From Egaibacter sp046050465 (GTDB taxonomy: Bacteria; Pseudomonadota; Gammaproteobacteria; Burkholderiales; Burkholderiaceae_C): 64,000 nt of DNA. The position numbers and the translations under genes are program-made. Location of the stretch: assembly GCA_046050465.1 (NCBI GenBank), contig JBJOPS010000050.1:73254-137253 (forward strand). The letters are read 5' to 3'. Below the pieces are notes generated by a model. It was not told the DNA's origin. It did no database searches and saw only the letters and a program-made list of their open reading frames with translations. Shown here piece after piece: positions 17,235 to 25,899 of this stretch (position 1 is the first letter of the stretch; each line of letters opens with the position of its first letter).

Positions 17235-18026
17235 ATGAAAGTGCGCGTACTGGGCTGCTCAGGCGCAATTGCCAAAGACTGCCGAACCACGTCCTTCCTG
17301 GTTGACTCGGATCTGCTTGTAGATGCCGGCACTGGTGTTGGCGACCTCACGCTTGCCGAAATGCGCGCAGTGGACCATGTATTTCTGACGCACGCCCATC
17401 TTGACCACGTTGCCGCCCTTCCCCTCATGGTGGATGCCATTGCCGCAACACGTACCACACCGGTCCGTATTTACGCCCTGGCCGGCACCATTGCAGCCTT
17501 GAAGACCCACATCTTCAATGACGCCATCTGGCCAGACTTCACACGCATTCCCACGCCGCAGGCTCCCCTGATCAGTTTTCATGAAATCCGCACAGGCCAG
17601 ATCCTGCACATCAACGGCAAGACCATCGAAGCCTTGCCCGCCGTGCACTCGGTGCCTGCGCTGGGCTACGCCATCTCCGCCGGTCACCAGCACTGGGTTT
17701 TCAGCGGCGATACAGAGCGAAACCCTGCACTTTGGGAAAGAATAAACCAGCTCAATGTCGCCATGCTGGTAATTGAAACCGCGTTCAGCAACCGCGAAAA
17801 AGACCTTGCCCGGCGCAGCCTGCACCTGTCACCCAGCGCACTGGCGCAGGAACTGGCGCTCATTGGGGCAGAAAAGCACTTCCCCATTTACATCACCCAC
17901 ACCAAGCCGGCGGAAACCGAGCAAATCATGAGTGAAATACAGGGGTTTGACCAAGCCGGGACATCAGGCCCGAAAGTAAAGCATGACATTCGTTGGCTGC
18001 GAGCCGGCCAGGAGTTCACCCTATGA
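17235..18026 (+). CDS. metallo-beta-lactamase-fold 3',5'-cyclic-nucleotide phosphodiesterase-like enzyme
   Basis: This 263-residue protein has the metal-binding HAHLDH motif (His53, His55, Asp57, His58), the later FSGDTERNPALW and the final ITHTKPAE. Proteins with this overall pattern are annotated as class II-like cAMP/cGMP phosphodiesterases. The fold is shared with RNase Z and other hydrolases, so the substrate is an inference. Its stop overlaps the start of the GAF-GspE ATPase (ATGA), which ties its function to that secretion or pilus motor. Confidence 0.75.
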   Translation: MKVRVLGCSGAIAKDCRTTSFLVDSDLLVDAGTGVGDLTLAEMRAVDHVFLTHAHLDHVAALPLMVDAIAATRTTPVRIYALAGTIAALKTHIFNDAIWPDFTRIPTPQAPLISFHEIRTGQILHINGKTIEALPAVHSVPALGYAISAGHQHWVFSGDTERNPALWERINQLNVAMLVIETAFSNREKDLARRSLHLSPSALAQELALIGAEKHFPIYITHTKPAETEQIMSEIQGFDQAGTSGPKVKHDIRWLRAGQEFTL

Positions 18027-20452
18027 ATACCGTAACCAGGCCTGCAGGCACAGCATCCACCCCAAATGGTGAGCAAGGGGGCTTCTCCGACTCGCAAAAA
18101 CTGCCCCCCGAGCAGCGCGGCATCCGTTTTGAAGCGCTCTTCTACCGTGAGTTGCAGCACGTTACTGCGCGCATTCACGAAACAGAAGACCTGGACCAGA
18201 TCATGCTTGAGGCCAGCCAGGACATCTGCAAGCTATTCAACGCCGACCGGCTGACGCTGTATGCAGTCAGTGACGACCAGACCTCCATCGTTTCAAAAAT
18301 CAAGACCGGCCTCAACAGCAGCCGCGACCTCAAACTCCCCATCTCGCCGCAAAGCATAGCCGGCTACGTGGCCTTCAGCAAACAGCTGCTTAACCTGGCA
18401 GATGTGTACGATGAGCCCGCCCTCAGGCTCATTCACCCCTCCCTGACATTTCTGCAGGAAGTTGACAAACGCTCAGGCTACCAGACCCGCCAGATGCTGA
18501 TAGCACCCGTTGTAGAAGGCGAGCAGCTGCACGGCGTCTTGCAAGTCATCAACAACAAAAGCAACCAGCCCTTTGGCGAGCTCGAAGTCGAAGGCATTGC
18601 CGAGCTGTGCAAGACGCTGGCCGTTGCCATTCGGCAGCGCATGAAAAAAACCGAAGACGGGCAAAAACGCAAATCATCCAAATACGATGGACTGGTTGCC
18701 GAAGGCATTGTCACCGCCCCCGAACTGGCGCAATGCATCGAGCAAGCGCGCGACGCGGGCCAGTCGGTCGAACAAGTGCTGATGTCCAAATACAAAGTGC
18801 GGCCCAACCAGATAGGCCCGTCGCTGGCCAAGTTTTTCGGCGTCCCGTACGAGCCCTTCAATGCCGGGCGCATTCGCTCCGAAATGCTGCACGGCGCACT
18901 CAAGCGCGAGTTCATAGAAGAGCAGGGCTGGGTGCCGCTGGAAGAATCCCCCGAAGGACTGGTAACCATGTGCGTTGACCCCGAGGCCGTTCAGGGCGCC
19001 AGGGTTGTGCCCCAGGTATTCCCGCGCATGCGCAAATTTGCCTACCGGGTAACCACACAAAGCGAGTTTCATGAAACCCTGAGCCAGATCTTTGGCGTCG
19101 GGGCCGAAGGCGGCTCCATTGACGAACTGCTGGCCGACATGGATGGCGGCCCCATTGACGACGGCAGCAACGACGACTCCCTGGAGTCTGCCGCGGCGGA
19201 CAACGAGCTGGTCAAATTTGTCAACAAAGTCATCGTTGACGCCTACAACCAGAAAGTTTCCGACATCCACATAGAACCCATGCCCGGCAAGCTCAAAACC
19301 GGCATACGCTTTCGCATTGACGGCTCCTTGCAGCCCTACATCGAAGTACCCTCGCACTTCAGGCAGGCCATGGTCACGCGGCTCAAAATCATGTGTGACC
19401 TTGACATCTCGGAGCGACGCAAACCGCAAGACGGGAAGATCAAGTTCAAAAAATATGGCCCGCTGGATATAGAACTACGGGTAGCCACCATCCCCTCGGC
19501 CGGCGGCGTTGAAGATGTCGTCATGCGGATTTTGGCCGGTGGCGAGCCCATTCCCATGGAAAAACTCGGGCTGACACCGCATAACAAAGACCGCCTTGAA
19601 AAAACAGTCAGCAAGCCCTACGGCCTTTTTTACGTATGCGGCCCCACCGGCTCAGGCAAAACCACCACGCTGCACTCGATATTGAAGTTTCTCAACACCT
19701 CGGACACCAAAATATGGACCGCCGAAGACCCGGTTGAAATTACGCAAAAAGGTTTGCGCCAGGTGCAGATCAACAAAAAAGCCGGCATCGACTTTGCGCT
19801 GGTCATGCGGGCTTTCCTGCGGGCCGACCCCGACATCATCATGGTAGGCGAATCGCGCGACAAGGAAACCGTCAGCATGGGCGTGGAAGCCTCCCTCACC
19901 GGCCACCTGGTATTTTCCACCCTGCACACCAACTCGGCACCGGAGTCCATCACCCGGCTGCTGGACATGGGCATGGACCCATTCAACTTTGCAGACGCCT
20001 TGCTGGGCATTTTGGCCCAGCGGCTGGCCAAAAAACTGTGCGACTGCAAGGAAGCCTACCTCCCCGACGGCTCCGAACTCAAGCGGTTTTTGGCCGAATA
20101 TGCCGAAGAACTGCGCCACTCCAAAGCCTGGAAGGCCGACTACGACGGAGAAACCCAGAAACTGCTGGACAACTGGGTTGAAAGCTACGGACAAGACGGC
20201 CGGCTCAACTTTTACCGCGCCAAAGGATGCGACATCTGCGCCAACACCGGTTACAAAGGCCGGGTGGGGCTGCACGAGCTGCTCATTGCAGATGAAACCG
20301 TCAAAAAACTGGTGCAAGAGCGGGCCCGCGTGGCCGAGATATTTGCCGCCGCAGTGGAGACCGGCATGCGCACCCTGAAAATGGACGGCATGGAAAAAAT
20401 CATGCTGGGCATGACCGACCTGAAAATGGTCCGCTCCGTTTGTATCAAGTAA
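18023..20452 (+). CDS. GAF-domain GspE/PilB-type secretion ATPase
   Basis: The product is 809 residues from the ATG at 18023, overlapping the upstream stop by 4 bases. Order of parts: an N-terminal GAF domain (about 45-200), an MshEN/GspE N-domain (about 230-350), a short acidic linker (GGPIDDGSNDD), then the type II secretion ATPase domain. Walker A is GPTGSGKTTT near residue 540, with Walker B as RADPDIIMVGE. A CxxC...CxxC zinc site is split between LCDCKE and CDICANTGYKGR. GspE/PilB relatives drive type II secretion or type IV pilus extension. The GAF domain suggests ligand control, perhaps by a cyclic nucleotide. The pilin gene follows on its own promoter. Confidence 0.88.
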   Translation: MNTVTRPAGTASTPNGEQGGFSDSQKLPPEQRGIRFEALFYRELQHVTARIHETEDLDQIMLEASQDICKLFNADRLTLYAVSDDQTSIVSKIKTGLNSSRDLKLPISPQSIAGYVAFSKQLLNLADVYDEPALRLIHPSLTFLQEVDKRSGYQTRQMLIAPVVEGEQLHGVLQVINNKSNQPFGELEVEGIAELCKTLAVAIRQRMKKTEDGQKRKSSKYDGLVAEGIVTAPELAQCIEQARDAGQSVEQVLMSKYKVRPNQIGPSLAKFFGVPYEPFNAGRIRSEMLHGALKREFIEEQGWVPLEESPEGLVTMCVDPEAVQGARVVPQVFPRMRKFAYRVTTQSEFHETLSQIFGVGAEGGSIDELLADMDGGPIDDGSNDDSLESAAADNELVKFVNKVIVDAYNQKVSDIHIEPMPGKLKTGIRFRIDGSLQPYIEVPSHFRQAMVTRLKIMCDLDISERRKPQDGKIKFKKYGPLDIELRVATIPSAGGVEDVVMRILAGGEPIPMEKLGLTPHNKDRLEKTVSKPYGLFYVCGPTGSGKTTTLHSILKFLNTSDTKIWTAEDPVEITQKGLRQVQINKKAGIDFALVMRAFLRADPDIIMVGESRDKETVSMGVEASLTGHLVFSTLHTNSAPESITRLLDMGMDPFNFADALLGILAQRLAKKLCDCKEAYLPDGSELKRFLAEYAEELRHSKAWKADYDGETQKLLDNWVESYGQDGRLNFYRAKGCDICANTGYKGRVGLHELLIADETVKKLVQERARVAEIFAAAVETGMRTLKMDGMEKIMLGMTDLKMVRSVCIK

Positions 20453-20459
20453 CAAAAAT

Positions 20460-20481
20460 GGCCTGACATTTTTGTCAGGCC
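20460..20481. terminator. hairpin after the GspE-like gene
   Basis: GGCCTGACA (20460-20468) pairs perfectly with TGTCAGGCC (20473-20481) around TTTT. No U run follows on the plus strand. On the minus strand the hairpin is followed by ATTTTTGTT. It still probably separates the ATPase operon from the pilin promoter. Confidence 0.6.
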
Positions 20482-20623
20482 GCCGCCCCAAAACGTCACC
20501 ACAAAAGACCAACCAAGGTTCAAAGATGCCCAAAACACAGGGCGGGCGCGGTTTTTTCAGGCTTTCGGTGGTTTTTCAGGCCGAAAACGACCGGCCAACT
20601 TCAAAAACGCCGCCTTGGGCAAG

Positions 20624-20640
20624 TTGGCACGCTACCTGCA
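20624..20640 (+). promoter_or_regulatory. sigma-54 promoter of the pilin gene
   Basis: TTGGCACGCTACCTGCA carries GG and GC exactly 10 bases apart, as required for the -24/-12 elements (TGGCAC-N5-TTGCA type). The pilin start lies 55 bases further on. PilS/PilR-like control is expected by analogy with other type IV pilins. Confidence 0.7.
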
Positions 20641-20695
20641 TATAGAACGGCGCTAGTTTTTCATTTCGGGTATTTCCCCCAACCAAGGAGTTCTT

Positions 20696-21196
20696 ATGAA
20701 ACGCACCGTTCAGTCTGGTTTTCAAAAGGGTTTCACCCTGATCGAGTTGATGATTGTGGTGGCCATCATCGGCATTTTGGCCTCCGTGGCCCTGCCTGCC
20801 TATCAGGACTACACCAAACGCGCCAAAATGTCCGAGGTTATTTTGGCGGCATCTGCCTGCCGCACCACCATTACCGAAATTTACCAGTCCGGCGGCGCGT
20901 CCAACGCACCGGCCGCCAACGGCTGGGGTTGTGAGTCGGGTGCCAATACCTCCAACCCAACGGTCAGCAGCAAGTATGCAACGGCCGTCTATACCACCGT
21001 GGATGGCCGGGTTAGCGTGACCTCCGCTGTTGAAGGGGCCACGGGTGTTGTGACCTTGGTGCCTATGCGGGATGCGGCTAACCCTGCCGTGTTTCTTAAT
21101 AACGTTGGCTCGGCTCTGTGGGGCTGGCGTTGCGGCCGTCCTGGAGACGGCACAACGGTGCAGGCCAACTTCCTGCCAGGCTCGTGCCGCGGTTAA
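20696..21196 (+). CDS. type IV pilin (major or major-like)
   Basis: This 166-residue prepilin has a short leader cut by PilD at KG|FTLIE (after Gly12), with Glu at mature position 5. The hydrophobic assembly helix follows (LMIVVAIIGILASVALPAY). Cysteines occur at 55, 79, 146 and 164; the last two bracket a C-terminal D-region loop near the end (CGRPGDG...LPGSC). A good ribosome binding site (AAGGAG) precedes the ATG. A sigma-54 promoter is upstream. Two oligosaccharyltransferase-like genes follow directly, so the pilin is probably glycosylated. Confidence 0.93.
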   Translation: MKRTVQSGFQKGFTLIELMIVVAIIGILASVALPAYQDYTKRAKMSEVILAASACRTTITEIYQSGGASNAPAANGWGCESGANTSNPTVSSKYATAVYTTVDGRVSVTSAVEGATGVVTLVPMRDAANPAVFLNNVGSALWGWRCGRPGDGTTVQANFLPGSCRG

Positions 21197-21222
21197 CCGG
21201 CTGGTTGCAGTAGCGACCTGGC

Positions 21223-22986
21223 ATGCTCGAGCAAACCAAGGCTGAGCTGCAAACGCCCCGCGAGGGGCGTTTTTCATGGGCGCTTGTCTGGGCGGCCTTG
21301 GGGAGCCTGGCTTTTTTGGCCGCCTGGCTGGCTCCCAACCATTATTTGCCCTGGGTGAGCTTTCACAATGAGGCGTTTGCGTTTGCCGCACTGGGGGCGT
21401 TTTGTGTGGCGCTGTTGTGGGGGGGCGGGCCGCTGGTGTGGGACCGGGCGGCGGTGCTGCTGGTAGCGGCGCTGGTGCTGCTGGTGTGGCTGCAGTGGGG
21501 GGCGGCTTTGGTGGCCTACCACGGCGATGCCGCGGTGAGCACGCTGTATCTGGCCGGCTTTGGGCTGGCCTGGTGGCACGGGGGCAATGTGCAGGCCGGT
21601 GCCGGGCCCGGGCAGGGTGGGCGGGCGCTGGCGTGGTTTGCCGGGCTGCTGGTGCTGGCGGCGCTGGCGTCGGTCTATATTGCGCTGCAGCAGTGGCTGG
21701 GCCGCGAGGCCGTTATTGGTCTTTTTGTGGCTGATCAGGCGCCCGGGGCGCGGCCTTACGGTAATTTGGCGCAGCCTAATCATCTGGCCACGCTGGTGGT
21801 GATGGCGCTGGTAATGGGTGGGGTGCTGCGGGTGCAGGGTTTGCTGACTTTGTGGCAGTGGTATGTGCTGGCGGGGCTGCTCACGCTGGGGCTGGTGCTG
21901 GCGCAGTCGCGCGCGGGCTGGCTCTCGGTGTTGGTGGTGGGGGGGCTGTTTTTGTGGTGTGGCCGGCGTGAGTGGGGGCTGGGCGGGCGGGTGGCTGTCT
22001 GGAGCTGGTGGGGGTTGCTTGCAGGTGCTGTGGCGCTGTGGCGGCCGCTCAATGAGGCCATGCTGCTGGGTGCGGTGCGCTCGACTTCGGTGAGTGCGCT
22101 GGGGCAGGATGCTGCGCGCCTGACGATTTGGCGGCAAATGCTGGCGGCTATTGGCGAGGCGCCCTGGCTGGGCTATGGCTGGCGCCAGACGGTGGTGGGG
22201 CAAAAGGCGGGGGCGGCCCTTGTGCCAGGGGTTACGCCTACAGATTATGCGCACAGTGTGGTGCTTGATGTGCTGTTGTGGCTGGGTTTGCCCATGGGGT
22301 TGCTGCTGCTGGGGTTGCTGGTGCGGTGGCTGGTGGTGGCGTTTGCGCGGCTGCAGGGGCCGGCCCAGTTTTTGCTGTTCGCCGGGGCGATGCCGGTGTG
22401 TGTGCACAGCATGGTGGAGTTTCCTTTTGCTTTTGCCTATTTTCTGTTTGCGCTGGGCTGGATGCTGGGGGCGCTGGGTATGTTGCAGGGTATGCAGCGT
22501 CCGGGCGGGGCGGTGTATGTGGGGCGCCGGGGGCGCCGGGCGGCGGTGGTGGTGGTGGGGCTTTTTCTGGCTGTGGGGGCCTGGGCGGTGGCCGATTATG
22601 TGCAGGCAGAGGAAGACCACCGCGTGATGCGCTTCGAGATGCGCCGTGTGGGCCGGGTGCCCGATGGGTATGAGGCGCCGCGCCTGTTGTTGCTCAACCA
22701 GTTGCGCGAGATGCTGGAGCTGGGGCGTTTGCAGCCTTATCCGGGCATGTCAGCCGCGGAGCTGGAGCGTATGCGGGTGGCCAACCGCAGTTTTGAGTGG
22801 GCTACCTTGCATATGCGTTATGTGGTGGCGCTGGGCCTCAATGGCCAGCCGGCGCAGGCAACCACGCAGCTTGAGGGGCTGCGTGCCTTGTATGGTTTGC
22901 GCAGTTATGAGCAGGCGTGTGCTTTTCTCGTGGCGCTGCGCGAGGGGCAATACCCGCAGCTTGCTGCCGTCAGGATACCGCCGTGA
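21223..22986 (+). CDS. PglL/Wzy-type O-oligosaccharyltransferase, first copy
   Basis: The ORF gives 587 residues from the ATG at 21223, but an intrinsic terminator lies over codons 10-17 and no ribosome binding site is seen. The real start may be a TTG or GTG a little further on. About a dozen membrane segments are present. PglL landmarks are RPYGNLAQPNHLATL in the first half, a large periplasmic loop, and VHSMVEFPFAFAYF in the Wzy_C region. Such enzymes move a lipid-linked glycan to pilin in the periplasm, or act as O-antigen ligase/polymerase. Its place right behind the pilin gene favours pilin. Its stop overlaps the GTG of the next gene. Confidence 0.82.
   Translation: MLEQTKAELQTPREGRFSWALVWAALGSLAFLAAWLAPNHYLPWVSFHNEAFAFAALGAFCVALLWGGGPLVWDRAAVLLVAALVLLVWLQWGAALVAYHGDAAVSTLYLAGFGLAWWHGGNVQAGAGPGQGGRALAWFAGLLVLAALASVYIALQQWLGREAVIGLFVADQAPGARPYGNLAQPNHLATLVVMALVMGGVLRVQGLLTLWQWYVLAGLLTLGLVLAQSRAGWLSVLVVGGLFLWCGRREWGLGGRVAVWSWWGLLAGAVALWRPLNEAMLLGAVRSTSVSALGQDAARLTIWRQMLAAIGEAPWLGYGWRQTVVGQKAGAALVPGVTPTDYAHSVVLDVLLWLGLPMGLLLLGLLVRWLVVAFARLQGPAQFLLFAGAMPVCVHSMVEFPFAFAYFLFALGWMLGALGMLQGMQRPGGAVYVGRRGRRAAVVVVGLFLAVGAWAVADYVQAEEDHRVMRFEMRRVGRVPDGYEAPRLLLLNQLREMLELGRLQPYPGMSAAELERMRVANRSFEWATLHMRYVVALGLNGQPAQATTQLEGLRALYGLRSYEQACAFLVALREGQYPQLAAVRIPP
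21251..21274 (+). terminator. intrinsic terminator after the pilin gene
   Basis: AAACGCCCC pairs with GGGGCGTTT around a GCGA tetraloop, and TT follows. It is placed 54 bases after the pilin stop. It lies within the open frame of the first ligase gene, so ligase expression would rely on read-through or a later start. Confidence 0.8.
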
Positions 22987-24578
22987 GGGGGGCTCCGGTG
23001 CAAGGGGCGGCTCCGGTACGAGTGGCGGCTCTGGTGCAAGGGGCGGCGCTGTGCGTGCCCTGGCTTAATTTTTATGCGCATGGGCCGTCTCCGGGGGTGT
23101 GGCCGTGGCTGGGGTCGGCGCTGTGCGCGGTGTTGGTGTGGCTGGTTGGCCCGCGCCCAGGTGTGCGGGTGGTGGCGGTGTCCTGGCTGGCGGCGGCTGT
23201 TTTCAGTGCCGTGATCGGGCTGTGCCAGTATGTGGGGGTGGCGCATTATTTTGCGTTCATGAATGTTGCCGAGGTGGGTCAGGCGTTTGCCAACCTGCGG
23301 CAAAGGAATCAGTTTGCCACGTTGACCAGTATCGGGCTGCTGGCGTTGTTGTGGTTGCTGGTGCCGTTTTTTGGCGCTCGGGCCGGGCAAAGGGCGGGCG
23401 CGGGCCAGTGGCTGGTGGCTTGTGTTTTGGTGGGGGTGCTGGCCCTGGGCAATGCGGCCAGTGGCTCGCGCACGGGGTTGGTGCAGTGGCTGGTGGTGGC
23501 GGTTTTGCTTGTTGTGTGGCGGCGACAGGGTGTCTGGCGGGCGGCGGGTATGGGCCGTTTGGCGGGGTGGGCGGTGGCGGCTTTGGTTGTGTATTTTGTG
23601 GCGGCGCTGGCGTTGCCGGTGCTGTTGCAAGCGTTGACGGGGAGCGTGCATGGGGGGCTGGCGCAGCGGCTGGTGGAGGGTGCGGGTTGCGAGAGCCGGC
23701 TTGTGATGTGGTCTAACGTGTTGCACCTTATTGCGCAAAAGCCGTGGCTGGGCTGGGGCTGGGGTGAGCTGGATTACGCGCATTTTGTGACGCTGTATCC
23801 GGGGGAGCGGTTTTGCGACATTTTGGACAATGCGCATAATTTGCCGCTGCATCTTGCGGTTGAGCTGGGTGTGCCGCTGGCTGTGGTGCTGTGTGGTGCG
23901 GGTTTGTGGCTGGTCTGGCTGGCCCGCCCCTGGCGCGAGACAGACCCCGCACGGCAGTTGGCCTGGGGGGTGTTGGCCGTTGTGTTGCTTCACAGTATGG
24001 TGGAGTATCCCTTGTGGTATGGGCCGTTTCAGCTGGCTTTTGGCCTTTGTGTGTGGTTGCTGGCGGCGGATTTGCGGGGCGGGGCGGGTGGCGCATCGGG
24101 GCGATGGGGGCCGGGGCAGCGCAGGCCGGGGCAGCGCAGGCCGGGGGGGGCGGCGTGGGCAGCGGTGTGGCCGGTGCTGGTTGCCGTGGTGCTGGTTTTG
24201 CCGGTGGGTTATGCCGCCTGGGATTACCACCGTGTCAGCCAGATTTACCTGGCGCCTGAGGCGCGTGATGCGGCTTATCGTGACAATACGCTGGGTAAGT
24301 TGCAGGGTTCACGGCTTTTTGCAGATGAGGTGCGGTTTGCCGAGTTGACCATGACGCCGGTGGGGCCGGAGAATGCGGCCCGGCTCAATGCGCTGGCGCA
24401 TCGGGTTTTGCATTTTTCACCGGAGGCGCGGGTGGTGCAAAGGCTGGTGGAGAGCGCTGCCATGCTGGGCCGCACGGATGAGGTTTTGTTCTTCACCGGG
24501 CGGTTCAGGGCGGCTTATCCGCAGGCTTATGCGCGTTGGTCCGGGGGGGGTGGCGCTGGCGGGGAGGGGGAGGACTGA
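22983..24578 (+). CDS. PglL/Wzy-type O-oligosaccharyltransferase, second copy
   Basis: The call is 531 residues from a GTG at 22983 that overlaps the previous stop (GTGA). The frame is open to 22917, but that would overlap the first ligase. The N-terminal 20 residues come from an imperfect GC-rich tandem repeat (RGAPVQGAAPVRVAALVQGA). About a dozen membrane segments follow. AFANLRQRNQFATL is the counterpart of the QPNH motif, and the Wzy_C region has VLLHSMVEYPLWYGPF, a strong signature of this family. It shares only general layout with its neighbour, so the two may use different glycans or targets. A second short repeat encodes RRPGQRRPGG near 24115. Confidence 0.82.
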   Translation: MRGAPVQGAAPVRVAALVQGAALCVPWLNFYAHGPSPGVWPWLGSALCAVLVWLVGPRPGVRVVAVSWLAAAVFSAVIGLCQYVGVAHYFAFMNVAEVGQAFANLRQRNQFATLTSIGLLALLWLLVPFFGARAGQRAGAGQWLVACVLVGVLALGNAASGSRTGLVQWLVVAVLLVVWRRQGVWRAAGMGRLAGWAVAALVVYFVAALALPVLLQALTGSVHGGLAQRLVEGAGCESRLVMWSNVLHLIAQKPWLGWGWGELDYAHFVTLYPGERFCDILDNAHNLPLHLAVELGVPLAVVLCGAGLWLVWLARPWRETDPARQLAWGVLAVVLLHSMVEYPLWYGPFQLAFGLCVWLLAADLRGGAGGASGRWGPGQRRPGQRRPGGAAWAAVWPVLVAVVLVLPVGYAAWDYHRVSQIYLAPEARDAAYRDNTLGKLQGSRLFADEVRFAELTMTPVGPENAARLNALAHRVLHFSPEARVVQRLVESAAMLGRTDEVLFFTGRFRAAYPQAYARWSGGGGAGGEGED

Positions 24579-24586
24579 GGGGGTGT

Positions 24587-25075
24587 TCAGGGGGCTGTGT
24601 AGCTGCCTGATTTGCCGCCATGTTTTTGCAGTAGTTTGACGTTGTGGATGGTCATGCTGCGGTCTGCGGCCTTGCACATGTCGTATATGGTGAGCAGGGC
24701 AATTTGCACGGCGGTGAGGGCTTCCATTTCCACGCCGGTCGGGCCTACGGTTTCAACTGTGGCGGTGCAGGAGATGTGGCCTGGCGTTGTTGCGTTTGCC
24801 GGGTGTGCGGTAAAGTCAATGGCAATTCGGGTCAGTGTGAGCGGGTGGCAAAGGGGGATCAGGGTGCTGGTTTGCTTGGCGGCCTGTATGCCGGCAATGC
24901 GGGCTATGCCCAGTACGTCGCCTTTTTTGGCGGTGCCGGCCTGGATGAGGGCCAGTGTGGGGGGCTGCATGTGGATGCGCCCTGCGGCTACGGCTACGCG
25001 GTGTGTGTGTGCCTTGGCGGCAACGTCTACCATGTGGGCCTGGCCCTGAGCGTCAAAGTGGGTTAGGGAACTCAT
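24587..25075 (-). CDS. moaC: cyclic pyranopterin monophosphate synthase
   Basis: MoaC is 162 residues: LTHFDAQGQAHMVDVAAK at the start, TSTLIPLCHPL in the middle, then GVEMEALTAVQIALLTIYDMCK and a C-terminal GGKSG. It makes cyclic pyranopterin monophosphate with MoaA in molybdenum cofactor synthesis. No other moa genes are near. The gene lies opposite in strand between the second ligase and tfpX. Confidence 0.95.
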   Translation of the reverse strand: MSSLTHFDAQGQAHMVDVAAKAHTHRVAVAAGRIHMQPPTLALIQAGTAKKGDVLGIARIAGIQAAKQTSTLIPLCHPLTLTRIAIDFTAHPANATTPGHISCTATVETVGPTGVEMEALTAVQIALLTIYDMCKAADRSMTIHNVKLLQKHGGKSGSYTAP

Positions 25076-25125
25076 GGGTGAACTGGCTTTGGGATGGGTT
25101 TATTTATGTCCGGCATCATACGATC

Positions 25126-25899
25126 ATGACGAGCGCAGCTCCTTCTTTCTGGAAAGACCGTTTCAGGGCCAGCGGCCTTCACCTGGGTATTAGTCTGGTT
25201 TTGGCGGCTTTTGCCGGTGCTTTGGTGTTCGGGTTGTGGTATCCGTTTCCTTACCGCGAGATTTCTGGCGGCAGGGAGTTGTTTTGGTTGCTGGTGTCGG
25301 TGGATGTTGTTCTGGGGCCCCTGATTACGCTGGCTATTTTTGACCGGCGCAAGCCGGGGCGCGAGCTGGTTCGTGATCTGGCCCTGGTCGGCCTGATTCA
25401 GCTCGCGGCTCTGGGGTATGGTTTGTGGTCGGTGTTTGTGGCGCGTCCGGTGTATCTGGTGTTTGAATACAGCCGCTTTGTGGTGGTGCATGCGGTGGAT
25501 GTGCCGCAGGAGTTGCTGGGGCAGGCGCCGCCCGGTTTGCAAAGTTTGCCGTTGACGGGCCCGGGGCTGCTTTCGTTGCGTCCTTTCAAGGATGAGGCCG
25601 AAAGGATGAGTGCCACGTTTGCCGCTTTGCAAGGGGCGGCGTTGAGTGCCCGAACGGATTTCTGGCAATCTTATGCGGCGGGTGCGGCAGATGTGCTGAG
25701 AGTTGCCAGGCCGGTGGCTGAGTTGAGGGCGCGTTTTGCGCACAGGGCGGCTGTCATTGACGGTGCGCTGGCCGGGTTGGGGCGCGAGGCCGGGGGGCTG
25801 GTTTATGTGCCAATGGTCAGCCGCCAGTTGTCCTGGACGGTGTTGCTGGAGCCCGGGTCTGCCCAGGTGCTGGGGTTTTTGCCGGTGGATTCGTTTTGA
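25126..25899 (+). CDS. TfpX/TfpZ-family type IV pilin accessory protein
   Basis: This 257-residue protein starts at the ATG at 25126. An N-terminal amphipathic stretch leads into three membrane segments with the family pattern WYPFPYREISGG, VDVVLGPLITL, then QLAALGYGLWSV and ARPVYLVFEYSR. A periplasmic domain follows, ending VLGFLPVDSF. Relatives in Acinetobacter and Pseudomonas help assemble or stabilise a specific pilin. That fits the pilin gene 4 kb upstream. The stop overlaps a TTG start of the next gene (TTGA). Confidence 0.85.
   Translation: MTSAAPSFWKDRFRASGLHLGISLVLAAFAGALVFGLWYPFPYREISGGRELFWLLVSVDVVLGPLITLAIFDRRKPGRELVRDLALVGLIQLAALGYGLWSVFVARPVYLVFEYSRFVVVHAVDVPQELLGQAPPGLQSLPLTGPGLLSLRPFKDEAERMSATFAALQGAALSARTDFWQSYAAGAADVLRVARPVAELRARFAHRAAVIDGALAGLGREAGGLVYVPMVSRQLSWTVLLEPGSAQVLGFLPVDSF

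Noticed and set aside
21274..22620. Long minus-strand frame opposite the first ligase
   Set aside because: Its translation is low-complexity Pro/His/Gln/Arg, the antisense of a Leu/Val/Trp-rich membrane protein.
22905..24230. Long minus-strand frame opposite the second ligase
   Set aside because: Same Pro/His/Arg-rich antisense pattern; the plus strand encodes a recognisable Wzy_C protein.
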